NCBI GenBank assembly: GCA_004194705.1
Contig: SADC01001288.1
Coordinates: 372,001 to 436,000, forward strand
Source of the DNA: Ditylenchus dipsaci
Taxonomy: Eukaryota > Nematoda > Chromadorea > Rhabditida > Anguinidae
DNA: 64,000 bases
Direction: 5' to 3'
Shown here: positions 41,503 to 55,158 of the stretch, piece after piece
Layout of the letters: every line of letters begins with the position of its first letter
How positions within the stretch are numbered: position 1 is the stretch's first letter
Position numbers and translations under genes: made by a program
Notes under the pieces: model-generated
Databases searched by the model: none
Seen by the model: the letters and a program-made list of their open reading frames with translations, nothing else
What the model was told of the DNA's origin: nothing

Positions 41503-44500
41503 TTATAAATGAAAATACTGAAAGGGACTTTTACGGCACACTTCCCATTGAGCCTTCATAAACACGGAAGCTTTGAAATTACCACAATTGCATTGCACTG
41601 CTTGTTGAACCGTAAAATCGTCGTGTTTCATCTGGTTTTCCACAAACTCTTTCAACTTTTTATGGCCCAAAAAGTTGTTTGGGCATTCACATAGGTCACC
41701 GGTCTGCAGCAACTGCTTTTCTAGAAGTGTTCTAGCCTTTTCTGTGTTCAGACAAAGCCACAGCCAGTAGCAGAAATTGAGAAAATTGATGAATGCAAGA
41801 AGGCTCAGCCACAACCACAACGTCAAATGGATATAGTCATTGAGCCTTAAAAATTTGCATTTTTTAATTTTTTTGAAATTTGTACACTCTGTTGTTAAAG
41901 GACCATTGCCGTCGCCGAAATGTTTGAATGCTCGCAAGAATGTTTTTCACACCGATAAGTCTTGGCACCATGTTTTTTGAATGTATAATTGCTTTTTAAA
42001 TATTGGGTTGATTCATAATTAATGCGGATTTTTCATTGTAACTTATGTTCCGTTCAAGCAATTTCCCAAATATTCGGACCCTTTCCTCCTTATTGTAATC
42101 AGAGAGCTCATGAAGGACCCATCCAGCCATCTTCCACACTTTGCCGAGTTTCTTGATATGTCTAACGGCTGTTGCTTGTCCGATATCAAACTGTTCAGGC
42201 AGCATCCTTGTTGTCAGGCTCTCGTCTTGTTCCAGCGCTAATTTGAGAGCTTGATCAAGGATGCGACCTCTTCCTTTCTTATCTTGCAAGCTTGTGTCAC
42301 CGGATTTGAAACGCTTGAACCATCTTTCCACCTGACTTTGACTGATCGCCTCTTCGCCAAAGAGATCGACAATATCGCGAAAAGACTGCGCTGCCCTCCA
42401 TCCTTTCTCGAAGTGGTAGAGCATGATATGGCAAATGTGAAGGTGGTTCTCGACGCGCATTCTTCTTAACTAAAAGCGAGGGCATACTTTAAAACAAAAA
42501 AGCGAATTTAAAGAAAAGATAGATCAAAAGAATCATAAGGCAACACAAATCCGCATTAATTATGAATCAACCCAATACAATAACTAAGGCTAGAATAGCT
42601 TTAGCAAGACAAGTTACTGAGGACAGCAGCCCAAGTGCCCGCCTTCCTCCAAAGAGTATTTTTCTCTAAGCCAACTTTTTTCATTTTTAACCTATTTCAC
42701 ACCTTTTGCACCAAAAATACCAAGGGTATTTGGACGCTTCCCGGCCAAAGACTAGCACACTTCACATTGCAATGGATTGAGGTGAAAAAAATCAAGAGAA
42801 CCGAAAATGGTAGGATTAGAGAAAAATACTCTTTGGAGGGGATGGGCACTCGGTCTTTTAGGGTTACTAAGTAGTGCAGTGGTAAAAGCAATTTCTTTAG
42901 AATAAAGTCAACTGGGCAATTCCATAACCACCTTAGAGCCTTAGACGACTTTGAGCGTCTGTATTTCGAAACAGAGTTATAATTTTGAAAAGCTTTTTTT
43001 TCATAACTCCCATGAGTTCTACCAATTGCGTTTTTAAACAAGCACCCGAAATCTCGAGATAGACTCGAATTTTTTTTGATTTTGGGAAATTGCAAAAGAA
43101 GCCTCAAAGAATCTATTCAAAAAATGCATACTACAAAAAACGCCTACTAATACATGTACGTTTATTAAACTTTGAAGTTGTGGAAAACCTACATGTTAAT
43201 AGGCAAAACACACTGTACTGTGTGATGAACCATGTGACCTCCCTTTTCTCTCAGCTCAAAATCACAGTATGTCACCTAAAATTATCTTAAGTAAACCAGA
43301 ACACACTTTAAAAAAAGCAGACTCTAGGAAATCGACCAGAGACTTTCCAAGGAACCACTTTCCAAAAAGCCATGAGAGTCGCTAGTAACGAATACTTGTC
43401 GCTCATAAAACTAGCTAGGATGTAGAGACCCAAACAGCAGGCTATTACATTAACAAATTTAAAAAGCAGATACCTTAAAATCGAATTGTTATTGACTTGA
43501 ATTCCCAATCATGATAGCTAATTTACATTTTGGTGACATATGTGGCATTAGTCGACTGAAGTTTGTCTCGCAATTGCTTAGCTGCTGCCTCCATTCCATG
43601 ATGTGTATTGCTGTTCAAAACCACTTGGACAATAGAGCTGACGTCAACACCTGCAATATATGAGTCATTAAAGTTCTAAATTGATTTTCAACATAGGAAA
43701 TAGTGACCACTTCTCCAATTCAAACCACTCCAAATAGTTTTAGGAAGAAAGCTGAGAATCATCAAACCGATCAGCAGCACAGGAAACCATTGGTAGTAGC
43801 CGAGAAGACGCTGAAATCTATGAATATTTTAACGACAGTAAATAGTCAAATTTTTATTTAATTTAATACATTTGAAAAACAAAAAAATAGTGTTGCTAAC
43901 AACAAGATACACAATGAAATTCGTTGTTACAGTCAAACCTGGACACAACAACACCTCAAGGGACTGACCCTAGGGTGGTGTCGTATTGAGGTGGTATTGC
44001 ATCGAGGGTTCAGTTGGCTTGATTTCAGTAAAAGGTTAAGAAATCGGTTTATTTTCGGGTGGTGTTATATCGAGGGTGGTGTTGTATCCAGGTTCGACTC
44101 TTGTATTTGTGATTTTATTCATTAAATAAAATTCGATCCTGGAAATTTTTGAAAAATCTGATAATCGAGAGTTAAAAAATTGGCTATTTATACTGATTAT
44201 GTGAAAAACTACCTCCTTTCTTTGTTCTATGTCTGTCGGGAAGGTCTCATTGGGGCTGACAAAATAGGTGCCCTCCACATAGCAAAGATCATAAACGTAC
44301 TTCTCCCAGTGCCCTTTAAACTGAGCTGGCAGCCAGCACTTAATAAATCCACTATATAAATTTTCTAGCGAGACTAAAAGAACCTCAAGTGGCTTTCTCC
44401 CGAAAGTTTTTCCACCAACTACCAAAGAAAACAGGGCAAGCAAGGACGGAGTGTAAAAGTAGTTTAGACGGTCCACTAGATCTGTGTCTATCCTAAACAT

Positions 44501-44901
44501 GCATTTTTTGAACGCAGGATGTGTCAAAAAAACGCCCACTCTTTACACAGTTATAAATTTTTTCATGTTTCTAAGCCTAGAAATTCTGTTTTGGAATTCT
44601 GCTAACCCTGATAGCTTACAACCGAACGACTTTTATTCTGGTCTATTATGTCAAAAACATGATTTTGTTTGGTCCCCCGCTGGTTTGACTCCTAACCTGC
44701 AGACGACTTCTAGATTTGCAAAGCTTAAACCACAGAGGATCAAGCGAAAATCGTGCTGATCAGAGCCTACAAAATTTCGAACTGGTCATTTTGGTTGGGA
44801 CTGTCAGTATAATCTCGATAAATGAAAGTTTATTTTTGAATTTGTTTAAAAATGAAGTCCTACCTTTTCTTTGGGTGGACTTGCCTCAACACAGATTGCA
44901 T
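41503..44901 (-). CDS. Innexin, copy B (probably splice-damaged)
   Basis: Seven exons parallel to copy A, starting ATG at 44,901 and ending at the stop of 41,503-41,505. Exon 7 is intact (TTECTNFKKIKKCKFLRLND, tail ending PFQYFHL) and exon 5 reads GVDVSSIVQVV, a close match to innexins. Exon 6 is in doubt: its acceptor AATTCAG|GTC in copy A is AATTCAAGTC here, moving the AG by one base and shifting the frame, and its donor GTCT|GT reads GTCT|GC. If these are real, the channel would be cut after membrane segment 2. The 45-bp intron in extracellular loop 1 is kept. Confidence 0.75.
42003..42575 (-). mobile_element. mariner deletion derivative, copy B
   Basis: TA-flanked, same ends as 5,745-6,317; the frame from 42,460 stays open for 154 residues including both helix-turn-helix regions and WVLHELSDYNKEE. 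Confidence 0.88.
42622..42860. mobile_element. Short palindromic MITE, right flank of the single unit
   Basis: Carries the right-flank markers (AGGATTAGAG and GATGGGCACTCGG) that are found in the left part of the chimeric copy at 6,364. Confidence 0.75.
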
Positions 44902-45493
44902 GCTAAAAAAATATAACAAATATAGTCCGAAAAGGTGATGCATAACATCTGAGTAATTCAGGACAAATCCAAACTGAACTATTTGAGTATTTAATTGTTT
45001 TCAATATTTATTGCAGTCTTCTTCACTAATAGCACAATTTGAATATATAGAAAAAAACCTAACAAAAATACACCCAACACAAAAAAATTTGAATTTTTAA
45101 GTTTGAAGTGTTTAGTTAAGTTGCATTTCAGCTTCTTCCATCTCATCTTCCTTATCATCATTGTCCTCTTCAGCGGGCGGATAGGTTTCCCACGGTATCT
45201 CGTCGTCTGAAGAGTTGGAGGAAACTAGTCCTGAAAGAAATTTAAATTTTCTTAATTGTCGACTTTTTTCTTTGAAGCCATTCTAAACAGATTGTTCAAA
45301 AAACTCCCTTGCATTTTTTCAACAATTAAACTGTAGAGTACTGTTAAGCGTCTGGTGTGACACCGAATAGGTCATTCTTAGAGACTGCTGTTTAGCCCAA
45401 AGGATATACCGTATTTTCTCTATTGAACGCCTACGGGGGATTAATTTTCAACTCCTAAAAATTTTTGAAATTGTAAATCGAAAATGCCCTTAA

Positions 45494-45806
45494 AGTGGCA
45501 TGCTCGCCGCCGATGGAAATATTTTGAAAGGCGGGTACCAGGTCAATTCAAACAAGAATTATTTTTAAATAAATTTTCGTTGAGTACACTGCGGGAAATC
45601 AGTAATCAAAAACACTTCCTTCTTTCAATAGCATCGGTGCCTAGTGGGATAGGGGCGGCGGACTGCGAAAATTGGTCGTCGGTTCGATTCCCACTGGAGG
45701 CATAATTTTTCCTCGACTTTTCCAAAATTTCGTCAAAATAATTCTCGTTTGAATTTCGCTGGTACCCGCCTTTCAAAATATTCCCATCGGCGACGAGCAT
45801 GCCCCT
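45494..45806. mobile_element. TTAA-site MITE with tRNA-like centre
   Basis: AGTGGCATGCTCGCCGCCGA and its near inverse ending GAGCATGCCCCT are flanked by TTAA. The ends match the 3.4 kb palindrome at 25,331, so this is a small family member. A tRNA-like sequence fills the centre (45,637-45,702). Copy A has the same insertion with the right end lost (left end 14,329). Confidence 0.8.
45637..45702 (+). tRNA. tRNA-derived sequence (probable pseudo-tRNA)
   Basis: The A-box-like TGCCTAGTGGGATAGG at 45,638-45,653 and the perfect B box GGTTCGATTCC at 45,681-45,691 are correctly spaced. TGCCT pairs with AGGCA as a short acceptor stem; four of five T-stem pairs form. The anticodon stem is weak, so no identity is given. 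It lies inside a TTAA MITE and is best read as a captured or SINE-like tRNA. Confidence 0.4.
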
Positions 45807-46979
45807 TTAACTCTGAAGTCCTAGTCAAAAAGTAGGTCGGTGGGGGTTCATTAGAGAGTGAGGGATTAATAGAGAAAATACGGTAACCATTGAAGTTTAC
45901 CGTGAGCGACTTAACTGTGCCCTTATTGTGTCAAACCTTTTTCTTCTCTACTACTTGTATGGTGTTGTAGTAGCGATGGTAACAAAAACAAGTGGGCGGA
46001 TCGCAATGAAATTTTTTGAGAACTGTTGTCTATTAATTTCTTATTCACTGAAACTCTAAAAAACAAAAAACAAAGCTTACCAGAGTTGTAAGAACTAGCA
46101 ACAGCCACAGACTTGACACTTTCCACATCTTCCCGTTCATTACAAATCTGAGCTTGGGCTTTGGTCTCATCGTCATCACCGAAATAGGCGTCTTTGAATT
46201 GGCTGCGCCTGTGTTGTTGTCATCATGACGAGTCTCTTCAGACTCTGAATTGCAGGACACTTTGTCATCATCCTCATAATAATATGGCTTATGCTCTTTG
46301 GCTCTGGCTTTACGGGGATTTGCGGGAAGCATGTAGGGTCCAAACTTAGCTATGGCTGGAACTCGGATTCTTCGCATTTGCCTGGGCTTGATTTTTGGCG
46401 GTCTTCGCAGACCTACTAAAATTAGAAAACTTTTTGTGCTTGCTAAAAATTTAGATTGCACGCCTCAATTCAAACTTTTTTTTATTTATTTCCGACTTTT
46501 GGGTGGTTAGACATGATTTTTTCTCATCAACTATATGTTTCACAATGATTCGAATGACCACCCACTAATTTTGACTTGGTTCAGACCCACCGAATTTCTC
46601 GTATATCACCCCAAAAATTCTACAGTTAACTCGGGGGGTCTGATACCAAGGTAGAGTTATGGGTGGTTATTCGAAACTGTTTTAAAACAAATATTCTACG
46701 AGAAAAAACCATACCTAAGTTGAAATGTGAAGCGCTTCATACAGAGTAAGTAAATAAATTCGAACGCTTTTCAATGGCCATAACTTTTGTTCAGCCGGAT
46801 CCCCAAATTCTGTAAACGCAGAACGACTCAGTTTTTAATAAAACTTCGTTTGGTATATAGTGTGATCTCACTGTTGTTTGGCCTCGGCATCCAGAGGCCA
46901 TCCACACACCAGGACCTAAACCACAGGGGGACCAAGCTAAAATCGTGTTTTTCACATTATATACCAAACAAATTCGACC

Positions 46980-47682
46980 CTACCGGAGTATACCCCCCCC
47001 CCCCCCAAATGGAATTTGTTTAAAAGTGTTTCTAGCACCCTATATCGACTCAAAATCGCCTTAGAAGTTCAAAAAAAGCATTATTTTATAGTTCTGGTCA
47101 ATAAAAAATCGAGTTTGGGCATTTTTAAATCTCAACCATATGACTGTTTTACCCTGTTTTTCAACATGGGCTGGGCAAAAAGTACCTCTAAATGCCTTTT
47201 GAGCAAGAGTCTTTCTCGGAATCATGTCTTAGGTAAGTGAGTGCGCGCATCTCTAACCGACCAAGCCCCTGCGCCCCCGAAGGGGGCGCAGGGGGCTTGG
47301 TTGCTTGGGGTTGAGATGCGCACACCACATACCTTAGACACAAATCACTCTAAAGTGACTCTGGATGCATGAAAAAGCATGCATACCAGAGTTTCTTTAT
47401 GCGGTAGGCCACAGTATTCAAAACTATGTTCAACATTTTTCTTTTTGGAATAAATCGGCCTCTTTTTGGTCCCTTACTACCCAAAACATCCCTAAGTCCC
47501 TTTAAAAATGGTCAAAAAAAGTAATTTTGGGTGGTCCCAAAACTCGATTTTTTATTGACCAAAACTCAAAAATAATGCCTTTTTTGAGTTCCTGAGGCAA
47601 TTTTGAGTCGATATAGGGTGTTTGGAAACACTTTTAAAAAATTCCATTTGGGGGGGGGGGGGGGGTAAACTCCGGTAGCGCC
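46980..47682. mobile_element. Large hairpin with GC-rich core, type 1 arms, copy B
   Basis: Counterpart of 18,641-19,340, differing mainly in homopolymer lengths. Confidence 0.7.
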
Positions 47683-47791
47683 CAAATTTCTATGAAAACT
47701 AAGTCGCTCTGCGCTCACTAATTTCGAAATTTGGCCTAGTCAAAAAGTTATTGGCGTTTAAAAGTGTTCGAATCTCTTGTCTCACCCTGTA

Positions 47792-48015
47792 CAGTCAAAC
47801 CTCGATAAACGGACACCCCAAAAAGTTTGTTCCCGCCTAGGGTCCCACACTTTTTTTACCCCGATTTCTGAATATTTTTGCTAGTTCTGTTTTGACAGTT
47901 TGGTCGCAATTATTGTGAGGATTCCGATTTTGCCGATCATTTTTCGTAATTATAAAAAATCTTAATTATGAAAAAGACGAACTTTTTGGGGTGTCGGTTT
48001 ATCGAGGTTTGACTG
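47792..48015. mobile_element. pogo/Tigger-like hairpin MITE, copy B
   Basis: Counterpart of 19,451-19,675 with TA flanks. Confidence 0.7.
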
Positions 48016-48923
48016 TATATCAAAAATGAGTATGGATTAGGAACAATCGATTATTAGGGCATTTTTAAATTGAACTTGCACAAAAACTCGCATTTGACCA
48101 GAGTTTTGCGTATCACACTAATTTTCTTTGGCTTTTCTAGTGGGTAGCACACATCATTAAGCTGGATGACTGAGTCATCGTCAATCTTGTAGAAGGATAG
48201 TGGACGCAACAGGCACAGACGAAGTCCTACAAGTCACTTTGTCAAAAATTAATTTGTAAAGTTACAGACCGTTGAGTGACAAGAACTGTTTGTAGCGCTG
48301 GCCTCCATTGGCCACTTGGATTCGCTTCATTAACTGCTGAACAGTGGCATTTTCAGGGAGGGAGTAGCCCTGTTTCTGACCATTGTGGTCTATGAACACA
48401 GTGATGTAGAAGGGCGCTGCACTTCTGTCACCACCTGCTCGCAATCTGTAAAACATGTGGGTGGGCAGACTTCTAGATCTAGCCAGCTCTTAGTGTCTCC
48501 ATAGCTAGAGCACTTGACCATGAAAATTTAAAATTTAGGCACCTGTCAGTGAAGGCAAGCAAGCAGTCTTGCTCAATGTTATAATGTGCGAGGGACATCT
48601 CGTCCTCTAGCTGCTGACCTGCAAACTTGGTAATGCATCATCAGTCTTATGTCAGGGGTTGCTTACACGTGTTAGAAGAGGGGAAAAGGGCTAGGGGAAA
48701 CTTAGCAAAAACGAAATTCGCCAAACGCGAAAATATCCGAAACAAACATTGCCAAAACAAATATTGCCAAAGCGAAACCGCCAAATCGAAATTCGCCATA
48801 ACGAAATTTACCAAATCAATATTTGCCAATATTAAATTTGCCCAATGTCAGTTTCTCGTGAAAAAGTTCGCTCATCGCTAAATTGCTACCCTATTTTTCC
48901 AAAAATCCCAAAAATGTATTTTT

Positions 48924-49627
48924 GACGCTAATTGCATATACCCCCCCCCCCCAAATCAACTTTTTTTAAAGTGTTTTTAAACACCCTATATCGACCCAAA
49001 ATTGTCTCGGGAGTTCAAAAAGACATTATTTTTGAGTTCTGATCAATAAAATATGAGTTTTGGACATTTTGAAATTTTGACCATTTGCCTGTTTTGGCAT
49101 GTTTTGGTCACTGGAGCTGGGCAAAAATAGTCTCTAAATGCATTTTTGTTCAAGAGTCTTCTCGGAATTATGTCTAAGGTAAGTGAGTGCGCGCATCTCT
49201 AACCAACCAAGCCCCCTGCGCCCCCGAAGGGGGCACAGGGGGCTTGGTTGCTTGGGGTTGAGATGCGCACACCCACATACCTTAGACGCAAATCACTCGA
49301 AAGTGACTCTGGATGCATAAAAAATGTATGCATACCAGAGTTTATTTATGCGGTAGGCCCCAGTCAACAAAACTATGTTCAACATCTTCCTTTTCGTTTA
49401 AAATTGGCCCCTTTTTAGTCTATTTCCACCCTAATACAGCCTTAAATCCCTTCGAAAACGGTCAAAATGGGTACTTTTTGGTGGTCCAGACACTCGATTT
49501 TTTATTGACCAGAACTTAAAAATAATGTCTTTTTTGAACTCCTGAGGCGATTTTGAGTCGAAATAGAATGTTTGGGAACATTTAAAAAAAAGTTGATTTG
49601 GGGGGGGGGGTATATGCAAGTAGCGCC
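48924..49627. mobile_element. Large hairpin with GC-rich core, type 2 arms, copy B
   Basis: Counterpart of 20,586-21,287. Confidence 0.7.
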
Positions 49628-51756
49628 TATTTTTTATTTTTTAATCTTTAAACGGCACTAGTATGAACCGCTACTGGCTTTTTAAAATCTTTTACGGCAT
49701 CACTAATTCTTCTAAGATTAACTTGAAAAGTTTAGAAATATTGCTATTTTCTTGCCTGAATATATTTTTCTTAGGCTTTAGGAAATTTTATCTACAGTCA
49801 ACTCACCTTGAAATATCAAAAACTGGTGTTTTCCCTCAGTTCCTGTGATCTTCTGTATCCTGGCCACCAAATGTTTGACAGTGCAAGTCCTGTCTACAGC
49901 CAACGGCAGTGTTTTTTCGTCACGTGTCTTGATGACTACGTCACAATAGTCCAATCTCTCCAAATGACCCCAGTTCTGACCGGCTGAGAGTTTGACTGGG
50001 AAGCGGAGCTTAGCCTGTTCTCCATCTTTGAGGAATCTTTGAAAGGCTTTTTCCATGCTGTCTTTTAGGATAATGGCTGTCTGCTCCACACATTCTTGAG
50101 GCACTTCTACTATCAACTCGTCTGTAAAATAATGTTAGTATTAATTTGATACTATAGTTACATTCTACCATGAATCTGCATCACAATACGACCATGGAAT
50201 TTCTGCTCTGCAAAATATTTTTTGAGTCGACGGTTTTCACTTTTTAAAATTCACAGTTATACCTTGTAGCCGTTTGTCAGTGTAAATTAAGGCTTTTCGA
50301 AACATTTCAGAAGCAGTTCCCTGGAAAAGGCTTTGTTTCTAGTTAAATTTTTCGAAATAATCCATAATGATAAATAATGACTCTACTAAGAGTCATTAAA
50401 TAATGAATATACTAAATAATGGCTCTATCTGCTTTGACACACAGCGCCATCTACCGTATTTTCTCTAATTTAAGCACTAATTTAGGTTTTAAACACATTT
50501 CAGACCTTTTAAAATGCACTAAAATTTGTTTTCTATCATTTTATGAGACTAAAATGTCCATTGTGAAAGTGACTTATTATAGGATCTTGGGTCTATGACG
50601 AGCCTGATCATCCTTTGTCAACCATAATTTTTGATGCTACTACTTTATATGAGTCCTCTGCAAAAAAGTGCTTGGCTCCTCTTTTGGTTATTAGCTATTT
50701 TCAAAAAAAGCTAAAAAGGCTTTAAAAAATCCTGAGGGGAGGGGTTTCTATAGCCCGGCTGGCCTCCCCTTTGGGTACGTATATACCGGGAACCCTATAG
50801 AGTAGTGGAGACTAATTTTCAATTAGCCAGTTACCTGAATGATATAGTTGATGCACTGTCTGCCTATTTTCTTATCATCCTTCTGAATGTCACCGATGGT
50901 CGAAGTGAATTGTTTTTTGCGTCCCAAGAAAGTCTCGGCATACAAGGTCTCCCTGCACTTGTCCATTCGGCTCTCTATCCAGCATTTGATTTCTGAATTC
51001 GATTAACCCTTGAATTCAATAAAACTACAAACAAAGCAATAAAAGTTACTTGGAAACAGCTGGAAAATCGATTGATCAGAGCCTGGGCTTCTACTTTTGT
51101 AGCATTGATTTCGTGAGCCAGGGACTCAGCACCCATGCCATAGATAATGGCATAGCACAACTAAAATATTATTCTGCTATTTTACAACTTTATATATAAC
51201 TGACTTGTTTAGATTTTTGTCTGGAGATGGCCACCTCTTCCGTACTGAACATAGTAGCCATTTTGTCAAATGGATCTACCCCGTCAGCGGCATTCAACAA
51301 TTTAGCCAGGCTTTTGTCTAAATTTCAGCACAGTATTTTTTTCTATATTTTTTTGTAAATCCGAAAATCAAATCATACCAGAAGACAACTGACACAGCAC
51401 CCTCAACTCAAGCTGGCAATAGTCGGCTGCCACGAAAATGCATCCTAAACAGCACACAAACTTAACACATAGTCATGGACAGACTTTAATTGGCCTTTTT
51501 GCATTGTGTTTGGAAACACTTGCTACTCTTGGCTGCTCTCAGGCAAGTTACCACTAATTTTGTAGCCAGTGAGATGAGCTACAAGATGACTGGTAACTTG
51601 CTTGACAAAAGATTTCAAAAAACGGGCCAAAAACACAATGCCACAAACACGTTTTTGAATTTCAGGGGTGGGGTCGAGGACTGGGTGATGTGAATTTTCC
51701 CGAAAATCAATGGAGAATATCCCCGCTAGTCGAAAATCGGGGAATATACTTTGGCT

Positions 51757-52656
51757 ATACTATAGAATGCCCCCCCCCCAGCTAGCGAAAAATTTACTTT
51801 TCCTGAAGGGAAAGGACCCGTCCCATTTTGATTCTCGTGCTCTGAATAGGCACGGAAACACTTTGGTTTCCGAAAAATCGAAAAAAAAAATTTTTCGATT
51901 TGCCTTGGTCCCCAAGGTAAAAAATTTAAGAAAATTCAAAAAAAAAATTTTTTGAATTCCCGCCAAAACATTTTTTAAGGGATTTAGGGCTGTATTGGGA
52001 GGGGAAGGGACAAAAGAGGGCCACTAATCACATAAGGCCCCTAAAAAGAAGATGTTGAACATAGTTTTGAATACTGGGGCCTACCGCATAAATAAACTCT
52101 GGTATGCATGCTTTTTAATGCATCCAGAGTCACTTTCGAGTGATTTGTGTCTAAGGTATGTGGGTGTGCGCATCTCAACCCCAAGCAACCAAGCCCCCTG
52201 TGCCCCCTTCGGGGCGCAGGGGGCTTGGTTGGTTAGAGATGCGCGCACTCACTTACCTTAGACATGATTCCGAGAAGTACTCTTGACCATAAAATGTATA
52301 TAGAGTCTCTTTTTGCCACGGCCCAGTTGAAAAACATGGCAGGACATCCGAAGTAGTCCAGAATTCACTTTTTTATAATTTTGCCATGAAGGTGGCCCCT
52401 TTTATCCCCTTCCCCTCCCAATACAGCCCTAATTCCCTTTAAAAATGTTTTGGCGGGAATTCAAAAAATATTTTTTTGAATTTTCTTAAATTTTTTAATT
52501 TGGGGACCAAGGCAAATCGAAAAAAAATTTTTTTCGATTTTTCGGAAACCAAAGTGTTTCCGTGCCTATTCAGAGCACGAGAATCAAAATGGGACGGGTC
52601 CTTTCCCCTTCAGGAATAGTAAATTTTTCGCTAGCTGGGGGGGGGCATTCTATAGT
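51757..52656. mobile_element. Large hairpin with GC-rich core, type 3 arms, copy B only
   Basis: CTATAGAATGCCCCCCCCC and GGGGGGGCATTCTATAG are inverted; GGAAAGGACCCGTCCCATTT and AAATTTTTCGCTAGC also pair across the element. The centre (about 52,045-52,290) carries the same GC-rich core and CTCTGGTATGCATGC stem as the hairpins at 18,641 and 20,586, in the other orientation, while these arms are unlike both. Confidence 0.75.
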
Positions 52657-53490
52657 GTTACCTATACTTTGGTTTTGTGAAGGTTTTCTCAAACATATTC
52701 TGACTAAAAAATTTTTTTCGGCAGATCGCTGCTTTTCACATCAGATTCGTGCTTGAATGGTTAACTTGCTTTCGAAAAAACTCTTAATACAAAAATTATC
52801 TAACAAATTTCGAATTCCTCTCTAGACAACGAAGATTTAAATTAAAACTTCAATATATTTCCTTAAGAACAATACCACTGCCTTTTCGGAATTTTATGGA
52901 ATAATTCCTAAAAGAAAATCACCGGTGATTTTTCCAATTCTGGGATCCGTGCGTTTATTAAAGTGAAACAGTAATTGTAAACTTGCCTTGAGGAGCGATT
53001 AGCACTGATCGAGTAGAATAATGACTAATTATGGGGTCCTGTAAAGTCTACATTTAATGCTTGTTAGTTTTATTTAAAAATTGCCTTGGGAAGCACATGC
53101 ATATCTGGATTGGAAGACAAGATACGACCAGCTGAAGCACTGTAGTTGTCAAAAGCAGTCCTGATCCGATTGTCTGGGTACTTTTTAGCGGCGTGCAGAA
53201 GACTTGTTAGAGCCTATATTTACAAATAAAAAAATCAAGTCTTTAACTAATTTTTGAATTTGAATTACCGCTAAAGCATTCTCCAACCGTCGCCATTTGA
53301 TGATCATATCACAGATTGGATGGCTGCAAACAAAAGTACACAGCTTAGATTTTTACAAACTTAACCAGTACGCCTAGATAGCTACTCTTTTAATTCTTTA
53401 GATATAAATTTTTTGGCCCTGTGTGACAATGGGGGGGTGGCCTTGGTTCCCCTGCTGACTTTTATTGGGAATTTGCAATTATCTTAGGAC

Positions 53491-53664
53491 TAGTGCCGGA
53501 CAATTTTACGCTCTTGGCCTCGAGATTTCGCGCTCCGAGCCAAGAGCAAGAGTAGGATTGAAAGTTTTGAGACGACGATCCAAGATCAAGAGCAGGAGCG
53601 AAATTTTCGAAGTCAGGAGCCAAGAGCAGGAGCAGGAACGAAAATTTTGAAATGCCCAGCACTG
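53491..53664. mobile_element. hAT-like MITE, copy B
   Basis: Counterpart of 29,144-29,317, with ends TAGTGCCGGACA and TGCCCAGCACTG. Confidence 0.6.
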
Positions 53665-54727
53665 GTTAGGACAGACTAAAACATAAGTTTAAGATACATT
53701 TGAATCCGTCGTAACATACCCTGGCCTACCCTTGCCTAAGCCTAAAAATCACAAAAAGTTCAACTGGGCTGAGCAAGGCAAAAAGAACCTGCCATTGTAA
53801 CATACGGCTAATTTTTTTTCTCGTTTTTTTCCGTACGTTTTCTTCACAAAAATGCTACAGTCTAACCTCTTTTGTTAAAAAAACTACCACGGTATCTTTT
53901 CAAATTCATGTTTCACGATCCATCAACTTAAATGACTTACAGAATATCCCTATATCAATCCCTTTATCAAAAAAATTTTTGGTTCCACAGGGCTCGTTCA
54001 ATAACGGTTTGACTGAAACAAAATAAAAAAACTGACTCTATTTGCTTAAGCACATCAGCACTGGTGGACAGATGGCGTCTAGTGTTTCCAGCATTATTAG
54101 GGATGGACAGTTTCATTTTGGAAAACAGGATCTGCGAATTCAGTCAAATTTAGAGTAATTTTCGTAGAAACTAAACAAGATAAACCTTGGCCACTTCACC
54201 CGACGAGTCAAGATTGAATTTTTCTCCACAACACTGGAAAACCCTTTTCTCTTGGATGGTCATCTAAATTTATAATTCTAGATAGTTTATAGATATCTAT
54301 CGTGCATGACTTGCCTGACTAACAATCTTCTCAGACAACTTCTTGCACTTGTCCTTGTCAAAAGCGATGCCGAACAGTTCAATGTTGGAAACCACCTCTA
54401 GACTTTGTAAATAGAGTGACTGCAGATTCTGCATTCTGGCGCTGGATGAAGACAGTAGTTTGAGAGCCACTACATGGGTCAAGTAGGCATCGATGGCAGA
54501 GTTGATAATGGCCTAAAAAAGTTAGCAAAAACTAATTGGTTATTTTTGAGGTAAGAAAAAATAGATTTTGACTATATAACGAAAAATTTGTAGGATATTT
54601 TGATGCAAGCTGACTAAAATAAAAAAATAATTAAATTTTTCACTTGCAAAATGCTCAAAATGTGGCTCGAGAAGTCTAAACTAATTTTAGGCAGAAAATG
54701 ATGATCGCGAACCAAATGATATAAATA

Positions 54728-55158
54728 CAGTCTACTCTCGATATAACGCCACCCCCTCAAGTTCGTTCCCGCCTAAGGTCCGACACTTTTTTACCTCTCA
54801 TTTTGAAAGCTTTTTTCAGTTCTGTTTTTACAGTCTGGCCCCCAATATCGCAAGGATTCTGATTCTACCGATTATTTTTGGAAAACTAAACAGCTTTACC
54901 ATTTAAAAAACAAAACCTCGATGTAACGCCACCCTTTTTCGAAAAAAAACAGGTGGCGTTATATCGAGTTTCTGTTTTTTAAATGGCAAAACTGTTTAGT
55001 TTTTTTTTAAAACAATCTTTGAAATCGGAATCCTTGCGATATTTGGGATCAAACTGTTAAAACAGAATTGACAAAACATTCAAAAAGAGGTCTAAAAAAG
55101 TGTCGGACCCTAGGCGGGAACGAACTTGAGGGGGTGGCGTTATATCGAGATTTCACTG
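54728..55158. mobile_element. pogo/Tigger-like hairpin, CAGTCTACTCTCGATATAACG
   Basis: TA-flanked counterpart of 32,232-32,674; GTTCCCGCCTAAGGTCCGAC pairs with GTCGGACCCTAGGCGGGAAC. Confidence 0.7.
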
